Positions 10,301 to 20,251 of a stretch of 64,000 bases of DNA are shown here, in pieces. The translations under genes were made by a program, and so were the position numbers. Position 1 is the stretch's first letter. Each line of letters begins with the position of its first letter. The DNA comes from Butyriboletus loyo (taxonomy: Eukaryota > Basidiomycota > Agaricomycetes > Boletales > Boletaceae), in the NCBI GenBank assembly GCA_038093515.1, contig JBBPSI010000124.1, forward strand, positions 1-64,000. The letters run 5' to 3'. Below the pieces are notes generated by a model that did no database searches, was not told where the DNA came from, and saw only the letters and a program-made list of their open reading frames with translations.

Positions 10301-11693
10301 AACTCGTGAATTCATTAAACAAAAGTACTGGTGGCCAAATATCACACATGACGTCAAAAAATATGTATCGGGCTGCGAAACATGCCAAAAGACAAAAGCC
10401 AGAAATCAAAAGTTGGCCGCCCCGTTACATCCGAATCAAATACCCGAAGGTCCTTGGAAAACAATCTCCGTGGATTTAATCGGACCGTTACCCGAAGCTC
10501 AAGGTTTCGACGTGATTTTGGTAGTAGTGGATCGTTTCTCTAAAATGATAAAAGTAATCCCAACTCACACCACCGTCACTTCAGAAGGAATCGCGCGACT
10601 CTTTCGGGACAATGTGTTCAAATCCCATGGAACGCCGCAGAAAGTAATTAGCGATCGAGGATCCAATTTCGTGTCGCATTTTATGCGAGACCTTTACACG
10701 TTGCTGAAAATTGAAGCTAATCCTAGCATGGCGTTTCATCCCCAAACGGACGGGCAAACCGAACGAATGAATAGAGAAATCGAACAATATCTCCGAATCT
10801 ACACTAATCACCAACAAGACGATTGGCCGGAATGGCTGGCGTTAAGCGAGTTCACCTATAATAATAAGGTTAACAAGTCTACAGGATACTCGCCATTTAT
10901 GTTGGTGTATGGACAAGATCCGGAGATCAGTTCGAACAAATGAAAGGAAGTACGCAACGAATCGGCCAAAGAATTTGTGGAGTTCATGTCAAAAATACAA
11001 GAAGTAGCAAAGTCATCGCTACTTCAAGCCAACGAAGACATGAAGTGATTCTATGATCGACGAGTAAGCCCTTCCAAGGAATATCAAGTCGGAGATAGGG
11101 TGTGGTTGGAGGCTTTGAATATTCGAACAGATCGGCCGTTAAAGAAACTAGATAACAAACGATATGGCCCATTCGAAATTCAAAAGAAAATCGGAAAATT
11201 GGCTTATCAACTCAAACTGCTGATTCAATGGAAGAAAATTCACCCGGTTTTCAATGAATGCCTCTTATCCCCTTTCACCGAAGCTAAGTTCCCGTCACAA
11301 CAAACTCCTCCTCCTCCTCCCGTCATTGAAGTTGAAGGTTTACCTGAGTACGAAATAGATTCCATCATAGACTCTAGGGAAAGACGTCAGAAGGTGGAAT
11401 ATTTGGTCCATTGGAAAGGGTTTCCACGAGAAGAACGGGAATGGTTACCGGTTCGTGAATTGAAAAACGCCAAAGAACTAATAAAACAGTTTCATCGAAC
11501 CCATCCTACGGCCGTTCGAGGCCCTCATATCAAAATCAATTTACGTTCACAAACCACCGATTCCCCATGCTCTTGCCCTATCTGCAGAAAAGAACCCCTA
11601 CCAATCTCCTCTACTATGTTTTCGTCACCCGAATTCCTTTCTTTCCGTAACTCGTATATCAAACCCCTCGGTCCAGCCGATTTACCTTCATGA
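7338..11693 (+). pseudogene. Retrotransposon B pol with two in-frame stop codons
   Basis: A single frame encodes protease (ALIDSGCTG, about codon 249), reverse transcriptase (YIDD, about 600), RNase H (EADASGTG, about 745), HHCC zinc domain (about 975-1015), integrase catalytic core (SVDLIGPL, SDRGSNF, TDGQTERMNRE) and a C-terminal chromodomain (YEIDSIIDSRE to HWKGFP). It is cut by TGA at 10941-10943 and TGA at 11046-11048; reading continues in frame across both. At the second, relatives commonly have Arg (MK-R-FYD), so CGA to TGA is the simplest change; the first could be the same. There is no in-frame ATG for about 60 codons after the overlap with gag, which fits -1 frameshifting in the ancestor. 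The tail after the chromodomain includes a CxC...C patch of unknown meaning. Confidence 0.9.
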
Positions 11694-11719
11694 GGACATG
11701 AAGCTTGAAAGGGGGGTAA

Positions 11720-11915
11720 TGTTAGAACTTCACTTTTCTTCTTTTCACGTTTCTTTCCTTCTTCACGTTTCTTTGCTTTTCTATCACATTCTCGAACATA
11801 TCACGATACCAGCCCTAAAGTCATGCTTTCTTATATATATACCTACGAGCTCTGTTTCATGTTCTTTACCTTTTGATTATTGATTTCTCTCAGTCATTGC
11901 TTTGTAGTTCCAACA
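11720..11915 (+). repeat. 3' LTR of retrotransposon B (about 196 bp)
   Basis: A polypurine tract (AAAGGGGGG, about 11708-11716) precedes TGTTAGAACT. The matching end AGTTCCAACA at 11906-11915 is its inverted repeat with one mismatch. A TATATATAT stretch (about 11832-11841) is a candidate promoter. The length is short for the family, and the right end is inferred only from the terminal inverted repeat. Confidence 0.65.
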
Positions 11916-12726
11916 GAATCGCGTAAACAGTCATCCCCTTGCAACTCCAGCTCCGAGCCACTCGTCCCCAAGGTAGACGATGCAGATGTGTGCCTGGTGA
12001 TACCATCGAAACATAGACCTGATCGCCTCATCGAGCTCTGTGCCAATCGCCTTGTCGACGATGTATCATGTATCCGACGCCAGCTTGCACCCAGACAGTG
12101 ACTGAGCGCCCTTCCTGCAAAATCCCATGAGCTTCTCGAAGCCCTTCCCGGATCCATGTGGTTTCGACGACACCTTCTGGAACGATGGCTCTCCTTCCTT
12201 GTCCTATCGATGGCAGGTTTAAAAAGCTCATAGTCGATGGCCTGCAAGTTTTTTCCCTCCGACCAAGTGTGGTTCTCATCGATGCGACGCAGGATGCTGT
12301 TGTTCAGATGGGAGTAAATGGTCGAATTAGTACGATAAAGAGGCGGGAAGCCTTTCTCAGGGCGATGGGCGTTAGGGTACGGGCGAAAACTGTTGGTGCC
12401 AGTGGCTTCGGGGTGACATGGTTGTTTCTACCAAGTTCAATAATACAGGTCCAGGTCCAATGCCACGCCAAGAAAATGGGTTTCCTTCGGGCATGGATGG
12501 CACAAGACGGTCATGGGTCCTCAGTAAGTATTGCCTCGATCGTTTAAGCAGGACCAAAGATATAATTCACAGTGCCTTTCAAGACGGCCTCAACTCCAAG
12601 CTTATGGCGTGAGCGAGTGTGACACCGCCACATGGCCTATATCCGGTAGCCGAGGTGGCACCTACTAAAGCCTCCACGTCTACATTTCTCACTTAACAAA
12701 CACCTTGAATCATTGGCCTGGCCATC
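11916..12726. other. Intergenic stretch, possible decayed coding sequence on minus strand
   Basis: No gene model could be supported. Two overlapping minus-strand frames (about 11894-12247 and 12028-12279) are open and not low-complexity, but neither matches a family I know and neither extends into plausible spliced neighbours. The last part is the 5' flank of the cyclophilin gene. Confidence 0.4.
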
Positions 12727-14359
12727 ATGTTTGGTCGTATCTCTCTCGCGTTCATTATCGTATCCATTGCTGCCTTCTTCTGTGCGCAGTCTGTAGACGC
12801 CGCGAAAGGCCCAAAGATTACGCACAAGGTCTACTTTGACATTAAACATGGCGACAAGGAATTGGGAAGAGGTGAGCGTCGTGTGGGTATATCAAACATT
12901 GAGAAGCTCAAATATGTTTTTCTCCTGCAAGTCGTGATGGGTCTGTACGGTGGTGTATGTTGTTCCTTCTGTTTTCGGTGTGGGATTCAACTCGGCGAAC
13001 ATTCCACAGACTGTTCCAAAGACTGTCGAAAACTTCCGCGCGTTGGCAACTGGAAAGGACAAGGCGGATAACGAACTTGGCTATGGCTACAAGGGCTCCA
13101 AGTTCCACCGTGTCATCAAAAACTTCATGTAAGTCCTCGAATTTGTGTGCGCTTACAGCTTGGTAATACGTGTTGCCTCTCAGGATCCAGGGCGGTGACT
13201 TCAGTATGTCGAGGTTTCATTTGACAGAATTCCTGTATTTGACCCTGTTCTGGTACCCATAGCTCGCGGTGACGGCACTGGTGGCAAGGTCTGTACTCCT
13301 AAGATATCTTGTGTTAGATTCTCACTTTTGTCGCTCAGTCTATCTATGGTGACAAGTTCAAGGATGAGAACTTGTAAGTTAGGAGGGATTCATTGATCGC
13401 CGTCTTATTCAAACACTGCATCAGTAAACTCAAGCACACCGGTCCTGGCACGCTTTCCATGGCTAACGCCGGCAAGGACACAAATGGTATGCTGGCTCTA
13501 GTTCTATTATCGCGTACCTGTGTCTGAGAGAGTTTCCTTTTAGGCTCGCAATTCGTAAGGTTCACAACTTTTGGACAGCATGTAGGCTTAACCATCATTT
13601 AGTTCATCTGCACTGTTATCACCGGCTGGCTAGACGGTAAACACGTAGGTTGCAATGCCCTTCCCTTGCCGAGGGTCGCTAATATTGCATTCGTAGGTTG
13701 TCTTTGGCAAGGTGTTGGAGGGGATGGATATCATTTACGCCATCGGTGTGTTCCTGTCATCTATATCTCCCTACTTATCATGCTCATTCACCGTGCAGAG
13801 GATGTTCCGAAGGGTAGTAATGATCGACCGCTGGAGGACATTACCATCTATGATTCTGGAGAGGTTCGTCTGAGTCGTCAAATTGATATTATTTACTGAT
13901 GACCTTCTCGCAGTTGCCCGTAGAAGCTGCTGTTGACGAACAAGGAAACCAGGTACCACTTCGCACTGAGCTATAGTTCAGCCGCCCATGTTCTTCGTCG
14001 GCATGTCATGTCAATAATAAAATTATCTGTTGTTTATCCAACAGGATCTCGAAGATGAGCCTACTCTTACTGAAACGTCGCTCGCTGCCGCTGTCGAAGT
14101 TGCTTCTGTAACGCCATCCCCTATCGCGCCTGCTGCGTCGACCGATACTTTTGCCGTTGTGGACGCAGCGGCTGAGGAGACCGTTAGCTTTTCCCCACCG
14201 TACCTGTTGTACGCCGGCATTGTCCTTTTCATGTTGACCGTGCCTTGTGCTGTGTATGCCTGCGGAGGACCGCGATTAACATTGTTACGTCGTCTCGTTC
14301 GCAAAAGGCGGGCTCGGGGGTACAGCCGCGTCAGTGCTGACGACGACGTGGAGAAGTAG
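12727..14359 (+). CDS. ER/secretory cyclophilin (peptidyl-prolyl isomerase) with C-terminal membrane anchor
   Basis: This enzyme isomerises Xaa-Pro bonds during folding of secretory proteins. I assemble 13 exons (12727-12871, 12932-12954, 13010-13128, 13184-13203, 13263-13288, 13339-13373, 13425-13486, 13544-13554, 13603-13644, 13697-13745, 13799-13863, 13914-13952, 14045-14359), 316 residues in one frame. A signal peptide (about 1-25, [13 protein letters not shown] core) precedes a B-type cyclophilin domain: [39 protein letters not shown] and [12 protein letters not shown]. The active-site Arg and Phe and the cyclosporin-contact Trp are present. An acidic/Ala-rich linker follows, then one membrane helix ([15 protein letters not shown]) and a basic tail. 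Plain cyclophilin B ends after the domain, so the anchor is a notable extension. Exon 8 is only 11 nt. Confidence 0.93.
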
Positions 14360-14490
14360 TAGAAACCTTTAGAAATGTGCAGAATCACTGAAGCTCAAAG
14401 TTGCACTGGAACTCAGCCGTTTTACCTCATTCCCTTTGGCACTGTCGTTACTTAACCCAATCAATTACTACGATCCATTCACACCGCACC
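14360..14490. other. 3' flank of the cyclophilin gene
   Basis: Short non-coding gap before the possible small spliced ORF; nothing else was recognised. Confidence 0.4.
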
Positions 14491-14767
14491 ATGATGGCAG
14501 CTGCATCCGAATTCATGACCCGGAGCACTACGGGACTTGCCAGCAAATCGACAACTGCTCACGCGGCGTCAGCCATCCGCATCTTGAGGTCTAGTTTATT
14601 TCAGAGTCGCTGCCGAGCCTTATACTTTGATCTATGATTTCGGGTCTCGCAGAAACAAAGTCCTACTGCCACGAACGCCCGCAGTAAATTCGGTGGTTCC
14701 GGAACATTCGGTCCGGGTCACGTGGGGTCTGACTATGGTGAATTTAATAGGCGTGTTTGGGTGGTGA
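14491..14767 (+). CDS. Possible 70-aa small protein, two exons
   Basis: Two exons, 14491-14588 and 14653-14767, join through a GT-AG intron (donor GTCTAG, acceptor TCGCAG) into a 70-residue frame that begins with a double ATG and stops with TGA. The N-terminus is rich in Ala, Ser, Thr and Arg without acidic residues after the first few, like a mitochondrial targeting peptide. The C-terminus (VTWGLTMVNLIGVFGW) is hydrophobic and could be a membrane segment. I do not recognise a family. It ends 19 nt before the ATG of the next gene. The donor site is weak, so it may instead be 5' leader of the FIT gene. Confidence 0.4.
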
Positions 14768-14786
14768 CGCTGCTCCAACGCAAGAC

Positions 14787-15633
14787 ATGACGATCAGCTT
14801 CCATGCCCGACAAGCCGCCTTCATAATCCTCACCCTCATCCTCTTCCTCGGCACCGTCTACTCCATCAAGAACAATACCTACCTCGACACCTCCAACCCC
14901 TTCCTCGCTCACCTCCCCCACCCCCTCCTCAAATCCGACTACTTTGCCAACAAATCCAACTTTCTCAACGTCTGGTTCATCAAACGCGCCTGGGGCTGGA
15001 CATCCTTTGCCTTTCTCTTCGTCTGGCTCACCAGCCCGCGGCGCACCCAAACCTTTACGCGTGTGCTCCAATGGACACTCGCCTCCCTCGCCTGGCTCGC
15101 TTTCACGAGCTGGTTCTTTGGACCCGCGCTCACCGAGCGATTCATCCTACTCTCAGGAGGCGAATGCACCGTCGCACTCCCCTCCGGTGCCTCCTTTACC
15201 GTCCCGGACGAATACTGCCTCTCCAAAGTCCGACTATCGCCTCTCACGCACCCGAGCTTGTTCGCGGCCCCGTTGATCCTTCCCGAGGTACCCTGGAGCA
15301 CGATGCCGAGGTTACGAAGGGGGCATGACGTGTCAGGACACGTGTTTTTGTTGACAATGTCGATCTTGTTTCTCGCGGACCAGGTGACGCCGTCGTTGCG
15401 TGCCGTGTCGTGGTCGCGGACACATACGTGGGCGGTGATGGCAACGGTGGGTCTGGTTGCCATTTGGTTGTTTGCGCTGGGGACGACGAGCGTGTATTTC
15501 CATACGCCGTTGGAGAAGTTGACGGGGTACTGTGAGTGTCGCGTTGCGTTGTTGGTGTGGGTTGCTAACTCCATTTTCGACAGTGCTCGGATTGGGAGGG
15601 TACAGTTTAACGCTTTTAACGTCCCTGTTTTGA
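14787..15633 (+). CDS. SCS3: FIT family protein (FIT2/Scs3-type acyl-CoA diphosphatase)
   Basis: FIT proteins are polytopic ER membrane enzymes that cleave acyl-CoA to keep ER lipids balanced and support lipid-droplet budding. Two exons (14787-15531, 15584-15633) give 264 residues, close to human FIT2 and yeast Yft2. Hydrophobic segments near the N-terminus and before the first motif are followed by the family hallmarks: GHDVSGHVFLL with the first catalytic-type His, and VYFHTPLEKLTG with the second. The short last exon completes LLGLGGYSLTLL. An upstream TTG-initiated extension is possible but not needed; the ATG at 14787 is the first in frame. The neighbours give no functional hint. Confidence 0.9.
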
Positions 15634-15817
15634 TGTATGCACAATGCGATGGCGGTGCGTGTGATGTATCAAGTCGTGTAGACCGTTGAAGATGTGTGTA
15701 TGCTCGATGATACGTTATGAAAGCGATGTAATTTTGGTCAGTACGAGTCTGGGATTTGCGATGCGTTGTATTGAACCAGAAATCGCAAGTCTGAGAACAA
15801 ACGGAACTCCTATGCCA
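15634..15817. other. Convergent intergenic gap
   Basis: Short gap between the 3' ends of the FIT gene (plus) and the reductase gene (minus). No gene seen. Confidence 0.5.
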
Positions 15818-18800
15818 TCAAACTTTTGGCAAGAACCCACTTTCCCTCCACGCCCCAACCCACTTGGCCACCAAGCCCTCTTCCGCCACAGGCGCCTCCC
15901 TCAACCACCGACTCACCCCTACCGTCCTCTGCACATCCAACCCCGCCCTCGTCCTCGCCCTGTCCGCCGCCGCACCATACTTGCCCTCGTAAAATGCCAA
16001 CAACTTGCGACTCGGGTTCCGCCGTTCGTCCGGGTCGCTCGCGCGGAGAGCTTTCAGCCAGTCTTGCGGTGGGACAGGTTTAAAGTCGAGCTTCACGGCG
16101 TGGAGCACGGTGAGGATCGTTGACCAGGGGATGCGGGTTTGGTGGAGGACGTGGTAGACGGGGCAGTCGCCGCGCGTGGGGGTGGAGGGGTCAGGATGTG
16201 TAGGTGTGGGTGTGGGTAGGTTGACGAGCTCGACGATGCTCTTCGCGGCGTAGTCGACGGGAAGCCACGAGACTTCTTCGTCCAGTTCAGGGAGAATACC
16301 GATCGTGTCTGCACACTGTCGTAATGGTATGGTACCGTCCAAAAAAAAAAAGGCCGTCGAGTCAGAACGAAAGATGGATGGGAGCTAGAGCAGGTGCTCG
16401 GGATTGAAGTATTGAGCGACCGACCTTGAAGATGAGCGAAATCCCCTCGGACTCGTTCCAGATCCCATTCGTCGTATCGCCTACCATCTGACCGATACCT
16501 GTAAAGATAATGATCCGTGTTAAGACGACGACGACGGAGTCAGCGTCATCAAATCTCTTTTATCCAAGGACCAGGCGCGTACGTAGAACCGCAGTATACA
16601 TTGGCGTCGTACGCGCTGCAATCTGACACAATTTCTCCGTGACCCACTTTGATTGGGCACTTTGAAATATATAGCCGCGAGAGAACAGTGCAAATTAAAA
16701 AAAAAAAAAAGTCAGAGTCTGGTACATGCGAGGCGAGAAAAAAAAGGACATACTATCCCATCTCCTGTGCGACAGTCGGATTATCCGTCACCGCCTCGGG
16801 CACCAATCCCGGCCCGGGCCAATTCGCCACTGCACTGACGGACGAGGAAAAGAAGAACTTTGCAGGTTGGGAACGTGGTGAGGAGAGCGCGAGCTGCATC
16901 AGATTCACCGCCCCACGAATGTGCGTCTCGAAACTGTTGTCACGGGAAGTATCGACGGGTGTTATATATGTGAGTGTGGGTGTGAGTGCGTGCGCAGTAC
17001 ATACACCTACCTGGAGATGCCCAAATTGAAATTGACCGCCCAAGCGTTCTTGGAAGAGGCGACGAGTGAGGCAAAAAGACAGGACTTGGATACGACGGAT
17101 GACGAAACGTACGTGGATAATCACCGTCGCTCGCTTTACGATTTCGCGGTAACGTTCCTCCTCGAGACCTAGCCGGACCGCGGGCAGGTCTGCCGCGAGC
17201 GCCACGACGCGTTTGCCCATGAACCGCGTCAATAGCTTTCGCGCCTTCATCGACGCCGCGAGTCGGTCTGCTGCGTCCGCGTCGTCGTTGGCACGACAAA
17301 GACAATAAACGGTCTCCACAGCCGGATCGGCGAGAAGCTCGCCGAGGACGTAGGACCCAAGGGAGCCCGTAACGCCCGTCAAGACGACCTAAAACGAAAG
17401 AAGTAACAATGACATGGATCAAACGTCGAACGCGGGGGAAGAGGGGCTATGTCGTTACGCACCACTTTTCCAGGGGTGTCGGTGGCATAGCTGTTTGTCC
17501 CGTTGCCGTGCGCTTTGGGTGGGTACATGAAATAGCTGTATTTTTCGACCAACTGGAGCATGAGCTCTTGCGGGCTGATTTGCAAGGCATCGGTGTCTTT
17601 GCCCGAAGAAAGCATCACGATAAGCCTTGTCAGCCTTGGGCAGGAAGAAAAGTGAGTGACTATCACAGTAAGCTAGATGATACCTACGCACTTGGTGATA
17701 GAAGGATGTTCAAAGACTGCATTGATAGATAGCTTCTTTCCACCCAGATCAATATCCTAAAGAAAAAGAAAAATTCCTCACATAAATCCCTAATCACACA
17801 AAAAGAAAATTTAGGTGACACAAACGCACGCACCCTTTGAATGGCATTCCTAATCCGCGTCGACTGCAGCGAATCAACCCCAAAGTCAAATAGGTCTGTA
17901 TCATCTCCAAGCCCATCAATAGGCCGTTCGATCGTCTTTCCAATCACCTCTCTCACGACCCTCCTTGCCTCACTCTCCCCTTCCACGCGCCTCTTCCCCT
18001 CCGAACCTACTTCTCCTTCGAGGCGCCTATACACCTCCTCGATCACTTTTTCAAACTCTTTATATACTTTTGGCCTCAAAATACTCCCCTTGTCCGCCCT
18101 CGGAATTTGCGTTCCGTATGGAAGAAAAACAAGCGCCTCTGTTGAGAGCTGTGAATGCGACGGCGCGTCGGCATTGGCGAGGGCAAGGACCGAGGCGACA
18201 CGGCGCATGAATTCGTCGTGCGAGTATTGTTTGGCGGCTTCAGTGGGGAGGATGAGGGCGCCAATTTGGGTACGCCCGGTGCCAAAGACGATGGCGTCAG
18301 CGATGCAAGGGGAGGAACGGAGTGTGAGTTCGGTCGGAACGGGGTTAGTTTTCTCGCCGTTGACCTATTGTGTTTTGAGGGAGTGAGTTAGAGGTTGGGA
18401 GGGAGAGGGAGCGTACCATGACGAGGGTATCGTCTATCCGGCCAACATGCTTGTAGGCATCGGGGATTGTGGGATGTTTGATGAAGAGGTCTTTGGTCGC
18501 ATAAGACCCGTCTGGTTTGTTGGACATCACCTACTAGACGCTCAGCATGTAAGATGAAGAGAGTACATGCATAAGACCTGCCTTGGTGGGCCATCCATCC
18601 AAGACGTATAGCTCATACGTATCATTGCCGCGGGGCTCGAAGCGCAAATATTCGTGTACGCCAGTGTGCACGTAAAGGCCCTTTGTGCGAACCCAGTTCC
18701 ATGCCTTGTCGGTGTCGAAATCGCGGAAAGACGTCATGAGCTGACCCATTTCAGCTGGAGAGCACCTTATAAGATCCCAAGTGAAAAGTACAAAGGAGAA

Positions 18801-19942
18801 GGACGCACTGAGTCCGTAATGACCCACCAAAGGAACGCCTTCCGAGACGAGAAAGTCACCCAACTCGTCTGGACAAGCGCTTCCGCCAAACATGACTAGT
18901 TTGAGACGTCTAAGGACCTGAAGACCCTCCGAAGTCTCTGCGAGTAATTTGAGAGCAAAAGGGACGCCATAAAGACCCTGTATGTCTGGTGCTTGCGAAA
19001 GCAGCTTGATGACGTTTTCAGACGTGAGTGGCATAGATCCCGTTGGGAACAGATAGAGCGGGCTCGCGGCATACCATGCTCGGAGCAAGTTCGAGTGTCC
19101 GTGACCCTGGGAGACGAATTCGAGCTAAGGACGTTAAGTCGAGGAGGAAAGGAACCAGACGAACGTGGTACAAGGGCAACGTCGTCAGACTGGTGAGGCC
19201 AAAGTTCATCTTGCAGTTCCCGACGGCGGCCTTGTTGGTCGCGATGATGGGCTTTGGAAAGCCAGTGGAACCGCTCGAGTGGATGATGGTGATGGGGAGG
19301 AGGAACTCGACGTCGGGGCTGAGAGGCGGGTCCCAGCGGGTCTTGTCTGGGCGTGCGGCACGTGCATCAGGCCCAAATGCGTCGGAGGGAGGTTGGTGGA
19401 TGATTGACACTGACGACGGATCAGCGAGGTGAGTAAGTGCGGCAGTGGCGGAAGAGATCAGGGTATCCTGTACAATGATGTGGGAGGCATTAGTGGCAGT
19501 CAAAAGGTGTGCAATCGCAGGCGGCGAGTTGTTTGGGGAGAGGAAGAGGACGCCTGGCGAACGGAGTCAGAAACTGAGTCGTGGAGAAGAGTGGAGAGGG
19601 ATGCACAGTAGCCCATGCGATACAAGGTCATCTCCACGACGACATAGTCGATGTTGCTCACGCCCAGCAGGCCAACCGTGAGCCTGCTCGTTGCATCGCC
19701 CTTTGTGCGACCGGGGAGGGCACCGGTGTCTTTGAAATGGTTAGCAAGGAGAGAGGCGGCCGCATCGAGCTCAGCAGTGGTGTACTTTGTGTACTAGAAT
19801 ACGGGTGAGTGGGGTGTGTCAGGGGGGAGAAGTGGGAGAGACGTACGTTGAAGTTCTTGTCGGGGATGCCAAGGATTTGGAGGTCGGGATGCTCACGGAC
19901 TCTCTGTGCGATGAGCTGGTTCAGGGAGCGGATGTCTGGCAT
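15818..19942 (-). CDS. NRPS-like adenylate-forming reductase (A-T-R)
   Basis: The domain order is adenylation, carrier protein, NAD(P)-dependent thioester reductase: a carboxylic acid is activated with ATP, loaded on phosphopantetheine and released as aldehyde or alcohol. The start MPDIRSLNQL is at 19942. The adenylation core has SSGSTGFPKP, then HYGLTEMGQ (built across an intron removed between HYGL and TEMG), YELYVLDGWPTK and NGEKTNP. The carrier site is FDFGVDSLQST with the Ser for phosphopantetheine. The reductase has TGVTGSLGSYVL (nucleotide binding) and GYAQSKWVTEK (catalytic Tyr and Lys), the latter also joined over an intron. The C-terminus is WRESGFLPKV and TGA. There are many short introns. 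The substrate is unknown; the lysine-pathway Lys2 reductase is a less likely alternative because the start lacks the Lys2 N-terminal extension. No biosynthetic cluster genes adjoin it. Confidence 0.92.
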
Positions 19943-20251
19943 GGCTGTGGATCTGGGCGGCCATGATGCTCGGTGGGTTTCTTTGCATAAATACAGTCCA
20001 ACGACCGACACACCAAAGGGTCATAAGGCCGGTTCGCTCCGGGCCGGAATAGTCATTCACCCATCCCAGTCGCTGAACCAAACCAAACCTGGACTCCGAG
20101 TCAGCCATATAGATAGGTCAGATGTTCACTCGTCCTCGTCGACCTTCGGTCCTATTCGGTCTTGCCAGAATGAATGCTGACAGACCAAGTCAGCCGCCTT
20201 CGCCCATAAAAGTGAGCCTGGTCACCCATCTCCCTTTTCCTGCCCTTCGAC

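Larger units (their letters stand above)
6605..11915 (+). mobile_element. Ty3/gypsy LTR retrotransposon B, interrupted by element A and decayed
   Basis: This is the second chromovirus-type element, with gag C-terminal part, pol with chromodomain, and a short 3' LTR. Its 5' LTR and the first part of gag must lie upstream of element A, beyond the window. The pol frame contains two internal TGA codons, so this copy cannot make full Pol. It is diverged from element A: the gag is conventional, with a single CCHC knuckle before pol, and the pol is more A/T-rich, so the two are different families. Confidence 0.9.

Noticed and set aside
14939..15574. 211-codon minus-strand frame over the FIT gene
   Set aside because: The plus strand encodes the FIT catalytic motifs; the antisense frame is a by-product of GC-rich codons.
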